A model generated the notes under the pieces. That model was not told the DNA's origin. It did no database searches and saw only the letters and a list, made by a program, of their open reading frames with translations. Position numbers and translations under genes: made by a program. Below are positions 56,686 to 64,000 of a stretch of DNA of 64,000 nucleotides, piece by piece. Within the stretch, counting starts at the first letter, position 1; each line of letters opens with the position of its first letter. The stretch is from Lactobacillus corticis (GTDB lineage Bacteria > Bacillota > Bacilli > Lactobacillales > Lactobacillaceae), in contig NZ_BMAY01000005.1 of assembly GCF_018327645.1 (NCBI RefSeq), positions 106,906 to 170,905 on the forward strand, read 5' to 3'.

Positions 56686-56712
56686 AAAGCGAGTTGAAAA
56701 AACTCGCTTTTT
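56684..56712 (+). terminator. Terminator of the 36-codon gene
   Basis: A 12-bp perfect stem (56684-56695 with 56701-56712), loop of five bases, ending in T. The symmetrical A/T flanks let it also serve the convergent ThrE-type gene. Confidence 0.85.
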
Positions 56713-56741
56713 ATTTGCCCTAATGTTGTCTGGCTATAAAT

Positions 56742-58097
56742 TTATTCTGCGTGTCTAAACTTCGGATCAGTTAAGATTCTAGCTACAATTAAGCCTAATG
56801 GCAGAGCGATGACGATAATTAAAGCTTCTACCACCCAGCTAGCGCCATTGCCAACTTCAGACATGCCTAAATTAAAGACTCCGCGATATAAATACATTCC
56901 CGGTACCATAATAACGATAGAGGGCACGGTTAAGGCAATTCTTGGATAGCCTAACCGGTGGCGCACAATGCTGGCTAACAAGCCTGACACTAAGGCTCCC
57001 AAAAATGCTGCAGCCCCGCCCGGAACGGCGAGAAAGCCGACTAAGGATAGACGTAAAGTATTCGCAATTGATCCTAAAACTCCAGCGCTTGCAGCCATTT
57101 TAAGACTGGAATTGAACATGATTGAGAAGCCGAATACCCCACAAAAGCTAGCGATCAGGCGCAAAATCGTCAACGTAAACGGATCCAGTTTAGGGGTAAC
57201 AAGGTCTCCGGGATGAAGCGCTAAAAGCATTGCTACTGCCCAGCCTGACATCGTAGCCACGATAATTACCAAAACCGCATAAGTAAGTCGCTCCAGCCCT
57301 GACCGCATATCAAGTTTTGCCATGTCTAAGCCAGAAGTAATAAAGGGAAAACCTGGGATAACAAACAGCATGGCTCCGATATAACCATAGGTATGCGCAA
57401 GCGATAGTCCTAAAAAGAAGTGTCCCAGCAAAAAGCACAGATAATATACCAAACAGGCGCAGGCTACCGCAATAGAGGTATTCCCAACTAGAGTCAGTTT
57501 CCTTTTTCCTAAGATTGCCCTAGTATAGTTTCCTACTCCAGCACCAAAGAAGGTACAAATAACCTCCGGAATTCCTCCGCCCAGGAGAAAAATAAAGCCG
57601 GCACAGGCCAATCCAGAAGCTAAGCCCTTAATGTAGGCAGCATAATTCGATTTCATATTATTAATTTCGTTTAGTCGCCGGTGAATTTGACCAATTGTCC
57701 AGTGCCCTCGTCCTGCTTCAAATTGGCGGACAAATTTTTCCATTTCGTTAAGTTTGATCATATTAACGCCAGATGAAGGCAATGACAAAGTTTGGGAATA
57801 TGAATGGTTTTCAATCCCAAAACAGGTATATTCAATGGAAGTTAGGCCAATATCGGCTGAACAAGTAATGCCTAAAGTCCGAGCAATGGTATCCATCGAC
57901 TCTCTAACCCGCCAGGCTCCTGTTCCACAACTAAGCAACATGATCCCAACTCGTCCAACAATAGAGCCCTTTTCTACTAAAGTGGCGTCTTTAGCCATGG
58001 TATCATCAGTGCTTTTGAAAAAATCTTTCCACTGAATTCGCATATGGTGGTGTGAAGATAGGTGATGATGCTCATCTAGTCGATTATTTTCCTTCAT
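56742..58097 (-). CDS. Threonine/serine exporter, fused ThrE-type (DUF1212 + DUF3815)
   Basis: A 451-residue membrane protein with two halves. The first half has a cytoplasmic ThrE domain (RVGIMLLSCGTGAWRVRESMDTIARTLGI) and four or five spans. The second is the smaller ThrE_2 unit, again with four or five spans. Such fusions export threonine, serine or small peptides/organic acids. The N-terminus is unusual: DEHHHLSSHHHM carries six His in ten residues. It is convergent with the small membrane peptide gene. Confidence 0.82.
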   Translation of the reverse strand: MKENNRLDEHHHLSSHHHMRIQWKDFFKSTDDTMAKDATLVEKGSIVGRVGIMLLSCGTGAWRVRESMDTIARTLGITCSADIGLTSIEYTCFGIENHSYSQTLSLPSSGVNMIKLNEMEKFVRQFEAGRGHWTIGQIHRRLNEINNMKSNYAAYIKGLASGLACAGFIFLLGGGIPEVICTFFGAGVGNYTRAILGKRKLTLVGNTSIAVACACLVYYLCFLLGHFFLGLSLAHTYGYIGAMLFVIPGFPFITSGLDMAKLDMRSGLERLTYAVLVIIVATMSGWAVAMLLALHPGDLVTPKLDPFTLTILRLIASFCGVFGFSIMFNSSLKMAASAGVLGSIANTLRLSLVGFLAVPGGAAAFLGALVSGLLASIVRHRLGYPRIALTVPSIVIMVPGMYLYRGVFNLGMSEVGNGASWVVEALIIVIALPLGLIVARILTDPKFRHAE

Positions 58098-58291
58098 GAC
58101 AAATTATCGCTACCTCTTTTTTTCTACTAAAGATCAACTCCCCTATTATATCACATGAGGAAAACCTGCTTTTTACAATCTTTCAAATTATTTCAAACTT
58201 ATTGAAAAATATCAAATTCATTGCCACTTGTATTACAATATAAGTAGCAGATTTTTACATTTTATCGATGATGAGTTAGAAAGGCATAAGT

Positions 58292-59233
58292 ATGGCACAA
58301 TTAACTGACGATCAATTGGCCAGCATTGCTCAAGATTACTACTTTAGCAAGCTGAATATTGCAGAAATCTCCCAAAAATACGACCTATCACGTTATTTGA
58401 TCGCTAAGGCTTTAGAGGATGCCCAAGCCAAGGGAATTGTAGAAATTAATATTCGTCAAAACGCTAAACGTGATACTGCCCTTGAAACCCAACTATTGCA
58501 GAAATTTCATCTAACCGAAGCAGCAGTTTTAAAAACCGGCGATGATGTTCAACAAGACATGGATTTAATCCCAGAATTTGCGGCCAAAGAAATTCAAACT
58601 TATTTAAAAAATGTTACTAATGTTGGCGTTACTTGGGGCTCTTTAATGATGACCATTATAAAAAACTTTGCCCCTGAAGAACGACCGGACCTGACGTTTG
58701 TGCAGATGATTGGTCAGGGAATTAATGCCCACAAACGAAAGAACCCCTTGGTCCAAAGTGCTGCCGATCGCTTCAACGCACAATCTCGTGCCTTGCCCGC
58801 CCCTATTTATGTCTTAAATCCCGAAACTTTGCGAGCTTTAGAAAAAGAACCATTCTATGAACGCATAAGTTCTTATTATGACAAGTTGGACTTGCTTTTT
58901 ACCAGTTTAGGAACTTTTAAGTCATATCATACCAATGAATTTTTAAAAGATTACTATGAATCTACGATGTTTAAAAACATCCCCCAGGAAAAGATTGCCG
59001 GAATGATTTTTGGTCGCCCCTATGACATCAACGGCAACTTTTTCCCTGGTTTTGATGATAATATTTGTGGCATGAATTTAGACCAAATTCGTTCAGTGCC
59101 AATTCGGTTTGGCATTGTCCGCAATCGTTTCAAGAGTGAAGCCTTGCTAGGGGCTCTTCGTTCTGGGATAATCACTCACCTAGTAACTAGTGATCGCATC
59201 GCTATGAGAGTAATGACCTCTGCTAAAGAATAA
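58292..59233 (+). CDS. SorC/DeoR-type sugar-binding transcriptional regulator
   Basis: A 313-residue regulator with an N-terminal HTH (IAQDYYFSKLNIAEISQKYDLSRYLIAKALEDA, about residues 10-42) and a C-terminal sugar-phosphate-binding domain of the SorC type (GVTWGSLMMTII, RFGIVRNRFKSEALLGALRSGIITHLVTSD). No sugar operon lies next to it here, and IS3 debris follows within 25 bp, so its original target genes may have been lost or lie elsewhere. The inducer is unknown. Confidence 0.85.
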   Translation: MAQLTDDQLASIAQDYYFSKLNIAEISQKYDLSRYLIAKALEDAQAKGIVEINIRQNAKRDTALETQLLQKFHLTEAAVLKTGDDVQQDMDLIPEFAAKEIQTYLKNVTNVGVTWGSLMMTIIKNFAPEERPDLTFVQMIGQGINAHKRKNPLVQSAADRFNAQSRALPAPIYVLNPETLRALEKEPFYERISSYYDKLDLLFTSLGTFKSYHTNEFLKDYYESTMFKNIPQEKIAGMIFGRPYDINGNFFPGFDDNICGMNLDQIRSVPIRFGIVRNRFKSEALLGALRSGIITHLVTSDRIAMRVMTSAKE

Positions 59234-59279
59234 GAAAACCAGCTGAAAATGATATGAACCCAAAAATTAGGACATAATA

Positions 59280-59970
59280 TTAGTTAGCTTTGTTTAAGAC
59301 CATATTTCGATATTCAATCGGAGTATGGTTTTTAGTATAGTTTTAATTCTATCATGATTGTAATAATGAATATATTCTTTAAGGCTTGGTCTAATTCGTC
59401 AAGATTAGCGAATGTTTTCTCAAAGCCATAAAACATTTCTCTCTTAAGAATACAAAGAAGCCTTACATCATACCGTCGTCTGATGAATTGCCTTTTCTTG
59501 TCATCGATTGAGTAACCCCATGACTTTTAAGCCAATCTTGAAACTTAGGATGTTGATACTGCCATCCATTATTGTTGATAAATATAGCTTTTCACCATTT
59601 AAATGAAATATAATAATGTCCGAATACCAATATCTATCATGTATAACTGCTTTAAAATTTCGATTAATCAGATTAGCTTTGACTTTGCCAACATTACCTC
59701 GATAACTTGAATATTTTGATATACGTCGCCTAATTGCAATGCCATATAGTCTCATTTTTAGCATCAAACGTTTAACCCGTTTATGAATTACTCAAAATCC
59801 CTCATGATGAAGTTGACTAGTAATTCTGCGATAACCATACCGATCTTTATGTTCTTCAAATATAGCCTTAATTCGCTCAATAAGCTGAATATTTTTACGA
59901 TCTTTATCTTTCTTATAATGTATAGTAGTAACTACTTCTTGCTAGGAAGTGCTAAATCTAATGAAATTTG
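59280..59970 (-). pseudogene. IS3-family orfB transposase remnant
   Basis: Several frames are needed to read it. The upstream part contains YSSYRGNVGKVKANLINRNF and DRYWYSDIIIFHLNGEKLYLS (around 59560-59720), the first catalytic region of an IS150-type DDE transposase. The end reads YNHDRIKT then HTPIEYRNMVLNKAN with the stop at 59280. Frameshifts and stops separate the pieces, so it is inactive. Confidence 0.8.
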
Positions 59971-60045
59971 ATCGTTAGTTTCTGGACTGGATAGGGCATG
60001 CTAAATGGCCCTATTCTTGAATTTCAGTGAAAAGGTAGCGTAATA

Positions 60046-60207
60046 TCAGTCTAAAATTTCTATACCATATCGACCCATTAATCGGAGGAGATAGCGTAAA
60101 TTACCTGATGTTACACCATATTGGTGTCTTAACTCATATGACAATTTATGATAGTACTTCCAATTATTATAAATGTCAATTTTATCTTATTTGGATAATT
60201 TGGACAT
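60046..60207 (-). pseudogene. IS3-family orfA remnant
   Basis: From ATG at 60207 it reads MSKLSK, then a TAA stop, then DKIDIYNNWKYYHKL and GVTSGNLRYLLRLMGRYG, the helix-turn-helix start of an IS150-type orfA. It stops at 60046, so the rest is missing. The same N-terminus survives at 35323. Confidence 0.8.
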
Positions 60208-60256
60208 AATAAAAACCTCGAAATTCTTGTTCGAATTTCGAGGTCCATATTACAAG

Positions 60257-61468
60257 CTAAGCATTTTTATTATTTTTAAATATTCTTAAAAATAATAGAG
60301 AAATAACTATAATACATATACCTACAAGCAAAAAATTATATTCATATTTAGGCTTTAAGAGTAAAGTAAATACCCAGGTTCCAATTGGCATAAATAAGAC
60401 AGCCACAGTAAAAATTATACTGAAAATTCTTCCTAAAAATTTAGTGTCTACAACTTTTTGAACTAACGAAAAGAATTGAATATTATATATTGTTAAAAAC
60501 AAATTGAATAAGGCCGGTGATAAACTTAGTAATAATAAATTACTATTTAGTTGATATAGGAAAGATATCATACATAATGGAAGACCAGATAATCCTAAGA
60601 AAATCATTATTTTTTTTGCAGAAAGCTGCATTTTTAATTTACTGCTGAAAAATGCTCCCAATAATCCTCCAATTGCTTCAGCAGTCAAAAATGTTCCGTA
60701 TACTCCTCCATGTATTTTAGAAAACATTTCATTACTATATGGAAGTATTAGATTATATGCTGCAAGAATAAAGTTTATAACCGAAGACAATATAATAAGA
60801 ATAAAGATTTGTTTTTCACTAACTAAATATTTAAAACCGCTTTTTAATTGTAATAAGAAGGTTTTTAAATTAAAAAAATTCTTTTTAGTTATTTCTGCTG
60901 TTACAGGTTTTATAAAGAAAATAATTAAACTAGAAAATAAGAATGATATGCCATCTAATAATAATGAACCTCTCACTCCAATTATTCGATAAATAACAAG
61001 CGAAACAAGAGGAATAATTATTTTGACTATTGTACTTGCTAATTCTAAATAAGAATTAATATCTGAGATATTTTGCTCGAAAACTATTTCTTTAGTAAAA
61101 GCTTTATAGGCTGGACTAGAAAATGCAGATAAAAGCGCAAGAAACATGTTAGCAAGAATGATTGAATATATTAACCATTTATTACTATTTATAAGTGATA
61201 ATATGATACATGTACATCCACTAAGAAAATCTGTCAAAATAAGAATTTTTTTTCTTTTAAAATTATCAGCAATGACACCTCCGAATAGATTAAATATTAT
61301 ACTTATTATATTTTCTGACGATTGATAAATTCCAACTAATAGCATAGATTTCAAATTTGCATTTGCTAGAAATGTATTATTTACATAATCAAATAACATG
61401 TCTCCAATTTTAGAGATAGTTTTACTCAAAACAAGTAAATTAGTGTTATTGCGCTCTTGTTTTTTCAT
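60257..61468 (-). CDS. MFS transporter, drug/macrolide-efflux type
   Basis: A 403-residue major facilitator with about twelve membrane segments, of the MFS_3 type found among macrolide and peptide exporters. The loop after span 2 reads FGGVIADNFKRKKILILTD (motif A, Gly-x3-Asp-x4-Arg/Lys). GGAGG at 61474-61478 is better spaced for the ATG at 61468 than for the longer TTG frame at 61480. Base composition is markedly AT-rich. It is the last gene of the decayed tail locus and may have exported its product. Confidence 0.8.
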   Translation of the reverse strand: MKKQERNNTNLLVLSKTISKIGDMLFDYVNNTFLANANLKSMLLVGIYQSSENIISIIFNLFGGVIADNFKRKKILILTDFLSGCTCIILSLINSNKWLIYSIILANMFLALLSAFSSPAYKAFTKEIVFEQNISDINSYLELASTIVKIIIPLVSLVIYRIIGVRGSLLLDGISFLFSSLIIFFIKPVTAEITKKNFFNLKTFLLQLKSGFKYLVSEKQIFILIILSSVINFILAAYNLILPYSNEMFSKIHGGVYGTFLTAEAIGGLLGAFFSSKLKMQLSAKKIMIFLGLSGLPLCMISFLYQLNSNLLLLSLSPALFNLFLTIYNIQFFSLVQKVVDTKFLGRIFSIIFTVAVLFMPIGTWVFTLLLKPKYEYNFLLVGICIIVISLLFLRIFKNNKNA

Positions 61469-61489
61469 CATATCCTCCAAATTATATTT

Positions 61490-62385
61490 TTAATCACGCA
61501 AATAAATATCTCGGGTATATACCTTATGTTTTACGTCATTTAACTGACTATCATTTCTATTAGTAACGATTAAATCAGATTTTGTTTTAAATAATTCAAG
61601 GTCATTTAAAACTCTAATACCTTTAAAACAATTTTTCCGAATCAATGGCTCATAAATTATTAGCTGAATTTTTTGCTTCTTGAGATATTCAATTACCTTC
61701 ATAATCGCTGAACTTCTAAAATTATCAGAGTTTTTCTTCATAGTTAGCCGATAAATTCCAACTACATCCGAATTTGTATCTTTAATTTTCTTAGCGATAA
61801 ATTGTTTTCTGATTTCAATTGATTTAATTACAGATCTTATAAGACTATGTGGTGTTTTGCCAAACGAAGTTGCTAGTTGCTTGCTATCTTTAGGCAAACA
61901 GTAACCGCCGTAACCAAAAGAAGGCTGCAGAAGATCTTCTAATGCTTACCCTTCTCGTAAAAATTCAGGACTGAATAAAATATTTTCACTTTTATGTTCT
62001 CTTCTAATATTTTTTGTAAAATGAATGGGAACCGTCGACTTTATAATAATCATGCATGGGGATTAATTTAGATAGCTTCTTTTATTGTTTTTCTGACATT
62101 AGGTACATTAAAGTTCTTATTTTTGATGTCAAATGATGTAGGCGTCGCAATAATAATATATTTTGCATCAAAATATGTTTTTTTACGCATTTAAAGCGGC
62201 AGTTAGATTTAGCTTTTTTGACTTTAAATACTAATTAAGTTTTGGATCATGGATAAATAATACTTTTTTATTTATCATATCTACTTTATCTGAAAAATGT
62301 CTAACAATGCTGCTTCATTATATTTAGCAAGCAGAGTTGCCATAGATAAGCCTACATATCCAGCACCTACTACTGTAATTTTCAA
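61490..62385 (-). pseudogene. ugd: UDP-glucose 6-dehydrogenase, broken
   Basis: The start (TTG at 62385 with AGGAGAAAA upstream) reads KITVVGAGYVGLSMATLLAK, the NAD-binding site, then hits a stop after a frameshift near 62290. Further on PEFLREG is followed by a stop, and ALEDLLQPSFGYGGYCLPKDSKQL carries the catalytic Cys. The last 135 codons (61490-61897) are open and end VANR-like as VTNRNDSQL. Several stops and a probable internal deletion make it inactive. It would have made UDP-glucuronate for surface glycans. Confidence 0.85.
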
Positions 62386-62402
62386 TGTGTTTTCTCCTAA
62401 TA

Positions 62403-63491
62403 TTATCTAATTTCACTAAAATCAAGAACTTGAAAATCTTCGTATACCTTATGATCATAAAAAATATGTAATTTATTCCCACATAAAACTGCCGTAGCAT
62501 AAATTCGCGATAAATCTGCCGTTTTAGCTAGTTCTTTTTGCATTATTCTAATAGATTCTTCAAAGTCCTCCATTTGCTCAGGCGATATCGTACCAATAAA
62601 AGAAATACTAATAGGTATATCTTCACCAATAACTTTTCTAATTGCTTTTTGTCTTGCTGATAGATAAGGATAATTTTTATAAACTACCGATCTAGGACTG
62701 AATAATTCATCAATAAAATAATGTTTAATATTATAATCAGCTTTAGCACAATAATCTTGTAAATTTTCACCATGATAAATAAGCTGGATAGTAGAATGAA
62801 CATCTCCAATTGTATCTTTCAAGGAGAATCCATCATATTCTCTCAAGTTTAAAATTAAATTTGTTGTTACAGAATTAATTTTACCTAATTTAGCCAATTG
62901 TTTGCTTGACAGGTAACTTATAAGATAACTTAATTTATCTCCCTTATAACTTGTGATGTTCGTGATTTCAAGATGGCTCATTCCTTTAGGAATTTTACTT
63001 AAAAGATTCTTTTCTTCTACATTAGCTCGTCTAATTTCTTTAATGTATGGGTGTCCCTCAATTTTCTCAAGAGAATTACTATTTTCTAATTTGTGATAGT
63101 ATTTTATATAGCCTATCCCTCGTTTTTTATTTACCCCTCCTAACAAGGCCTTAATAAACTCATTTTTAAAAATTGAAACACTTGACGCATCAAATATACA
63201 ATGGTCTACTATAAAAATGGCTTTGCGTGATTTCTTATTTTGAAAAATACTCATGTTAATTAATGGTCCATTTTGGTATCGTGATTTAAATCCCATCTCG
63301 AGCATTTTATTTAAAATCTCATGTTCTTTTGCCATATTAAAAACTAAACTTGAATCAAACGTTATTGTTTTATAAATGTTAAACTGCAACTCTTTTCCAT
63401 TTTGTTGTAGAGAACTCCGCAATACTGGATTAAGCATAGTTACATTGTTTAATGCTTGATAAATATTATTAATAGGTATATCTCTAGGCAA
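62403..63491 (-). CDS. Condensation-domain protein (NRPS-like fragment)
   Basis: Condensation/acyltransferase-fold protein. The HHxxxDG-type catalytic motif is seen as VDHCIFDASS, with the second His and the Asp kept but the first His replaced by Asp. The annotated frame starts at a TTG (63491), but the same frame is open to 63614 and its extra codons read SYTQRLYFF, the C1 motif of NRPS condensation domains, so the domain really begins upstream with no normal start codon. It lies directly behind a carrier domain. About 400 residues in all, very AT-rich. Confidence 0.7.
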   Translation of the reverse strand: MPRDIPINNIYQALNNVTMLNPVLRSSLQQNGKELQFNIYKTITFDSSLVFNMAKEHEILNKMLEMGFKSRYQNGPLINMSIFQNKKSRKAIFIVDHCIFDASSVSIFKNEFIKALLGGVNKKRGIGYIKYYHKLENSNSLEKIEGHPYIKEIRRANVEEKNLLSKIPKGMSHLEITNITSYKGDKLSYLISYLSSKQLAKLGKINSVTTNLILNLREYDGFSLKDTIGDVHSTIQLIYHGENLQDYCAKADYNIKHYFIDELFSPRSVVYKNYPYLSARQKAIRKVIGEDIPISISFIGTISPEQMEDFEESIRIMQKELAKTADLSRIYATAVLCGNKLHIFYDHKVYEDFQVLDFSEIR

Positions 63492-63604
63492 TTTAACATC
63501 AAATGTTAGTATATTTTTCTTCTTTTTGAAAAAATATAAGCGTTGAGTATAACTAGCATTAGTAGTTTGAATTTTTTGATTCAGGACTGGTAAATATACC
63601 TTGG

Positions 63605-63817
63605 TTACATTTTTTCAATATCATCAATTGATTCACTATTTATATTATTTTGTAGAAGATGATTTAAAATTTTTCTAGGTGTTCTATATAAGTAAAAATC
63701 ATCTATATCAATTGATACTTTTAAATACTCTTCTAACCTAATAATGCACGATACAATATTCAAAGAATCTGCCCCGCTTTCAAACAGATCATCATCTAAA
63801 GTTAAAGATTCACTCAA
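63605..63817 (-). CDS. Acyl/peptidyl carrier domain, 5'-truncated
   Basis: A carrier-protein domain with the phosphopantetheine Ser in FESGADSLNIVSC, then helices LEEYLKVSIDIDDF and TPRKILNHLLQ. The TTG start at 63817 is doubtful: the frame is open to 63919 and the added codons (NIEEKALSFFREN) supply helix 1 of the fold. There is no ATG or Shine-Dalgarno there, so the gene has probably lost its 5' part to the mobile element at the window edge. The stop directly follows a run of six A. Confidence 0.7.
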   Translation of the reverse strand: MSESLTLDDDLFESGADSLNIVSCIIRLEEYLKVSIDIDDFYLYRTPRKILNHLLQNNINSESIDDIEKM

Positions 63818-63924
63818 GTTTTCTCGAAAAAAAGATAAAGCCTTCTCTTCAATATTAGTGTTTTCTTTTTGAAAATTTGCTTTTTTATTTTCGCCGATTG
63901 TAAAATCAAATTGAACACTTTAGA

Positions 63925-64000
63925 AAAATAAAAAAGTCCATTTGGACCTGTTTGATAGAATGTTAATGACCACAAAAACATCTATTGGAGGTCACAAATG
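63925..64000 (+). mobile_element. Probable insertion-sequence end with transposase start at the window edge
   Basis: After the truncated carrier gene the sequence changes character. GTCCATTTGGAC (63936-63947) is a short palindrome, and a strong ribosome site (GGAGGTCAC) precedes an ATG at 63998 on the plus strand, the last codon in the window. This fits the leader of a transposase gene, but the protein lies outside, so the family is unknown. Confidence 0.4.

Larger units (their letters stand above)
59255..60247 (-). mobile_element. Degenerate IS3-family (IS150 group) element
   Basis: The right end, TGAACCCAAAAATTAGGACA, is at 59255-59274. A decayed left end (TGGACCTCGAAATTC on the minus strand) ends at 60247. 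Inside are an orfB remnant and an orfA remnant, both interrupted. At under 1 kb it is shorter than the ~1.4 kb expected, so parts are deleted. A 12-bp hairpin at 60215-60244, upstream of orfA, is followed by T on the minus strand and can terminate the MFS gene. Confidence 0.85.

Noticed and set aside
59501..59767. 88-codon frame as a separate protein
   Set aside because: Its sequence is the middle of an IS3-family orfB and it is part of the degenerate element.
1..64000. tRNA or rRNA genes
   Set aside because: I saw no tRNA-like T-arm with flanking acceptor pairing nor any rRNA segment in the gaps between genes; a covariance-model scan would settle it.

Overview
The window reads as a chromosomal segment of a lactic acid bacterium, most likely a Lactobacillus of the acidophilus/helveticus group. 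The reasons are the RexAB-type (AddAB) recombinase, the full lower mevalonate pathway, T-box control of glyQS and hisS-aspS, an endonuclease III without iron-sulfur ligands, and the Bacillales/Lactobacillales gene orders recU-ponA-nth-dnaD-asnS-tseB-dinG and phoH-ybeY-era-recO-glyQS-dnaG-rpoD-trmK-nif3. The species assignment is inference. Most of the window is AT-rich core housekeeping DNA. The last ~4 kb and a few short patches are more AT-rich and carry insertion-sequence debris.

Layout. 1-2.9 kb: 3' part of recU and a class A penicillin-binding protein. 3.1-8.3 kb: an accessory cassette on the + strand (acyltransferase-3, acyl-CoA-synthetase-like AMP ligase, and an SsuABC/TauABC-type ABC importer). 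It sits between ponA and nth, which are neighbours in related genomes, and is bracketed by two nearly identical terminators. 8.3-21.4 kb: a long minus-strand replication/repair block (nth, dnaD, asnS, tseB-like, dinG, addA/rexA, addB/rexB). 21.4-25.4 kb: mevalonate operon mvk-mvaD-pmk-fni (TTG start on pmk). 25.5-31.7 kb: assorted membrane, HAD, rRNA methyltransferase, tpx, orphan MacB/FtsX-like, methyltransferase-like and lepB genes. 31.9-34.8 kb: pepT, nif3, trmK. 34.8-35.6 kb: a Nudix gene and a short graveyard of IS3 and ISL3-like ends wedged behind rpoD.

35.6-45.6 kb: the macromolecular synthesis block on the minus strand (rpoD, dnaG, glyS, glyQ with Gly T-box, recO, era, ybeY, phoH, yqeY, rpsU). 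45.9-48.8 kb: a PPDK-regulator-like kinase, a YitT membrane protein, msrA and msrB. 48.9-55.9 kb: aspS, hisS (T-box), dtd, relA, prmA. 56-59.2 kb: ybaK, a 36-codon membrane peptide gene, a ThrE-type exporter and a SorC-type regulator.

59.25-64 kb is a decayed, low-GC accessory region. It holds an IS3-family remnant, an MFS efflux protein, a broken UDP-glucose dehydrogenase, and a condensation domain preceded by a carrier-protein domain. These last two are separated by a single-base frame difference at a run of six A and are cut upstream by what looks like another mobile element at the window edge. It is best read as the tail of a dismantled nonribosomal-peptide-type locus.

The most promising material for a new system is the acyltransferase/AMP-ligase/ABC cassette at 3.1-8.3 kb. 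Second is the carrier-condensation fragment with its one-base junction at 63.6 kb. Several reported starts differ from the longest open frame because Shine-Dalgarno sites or family alignment favour an internal codon; this is noted per gene.
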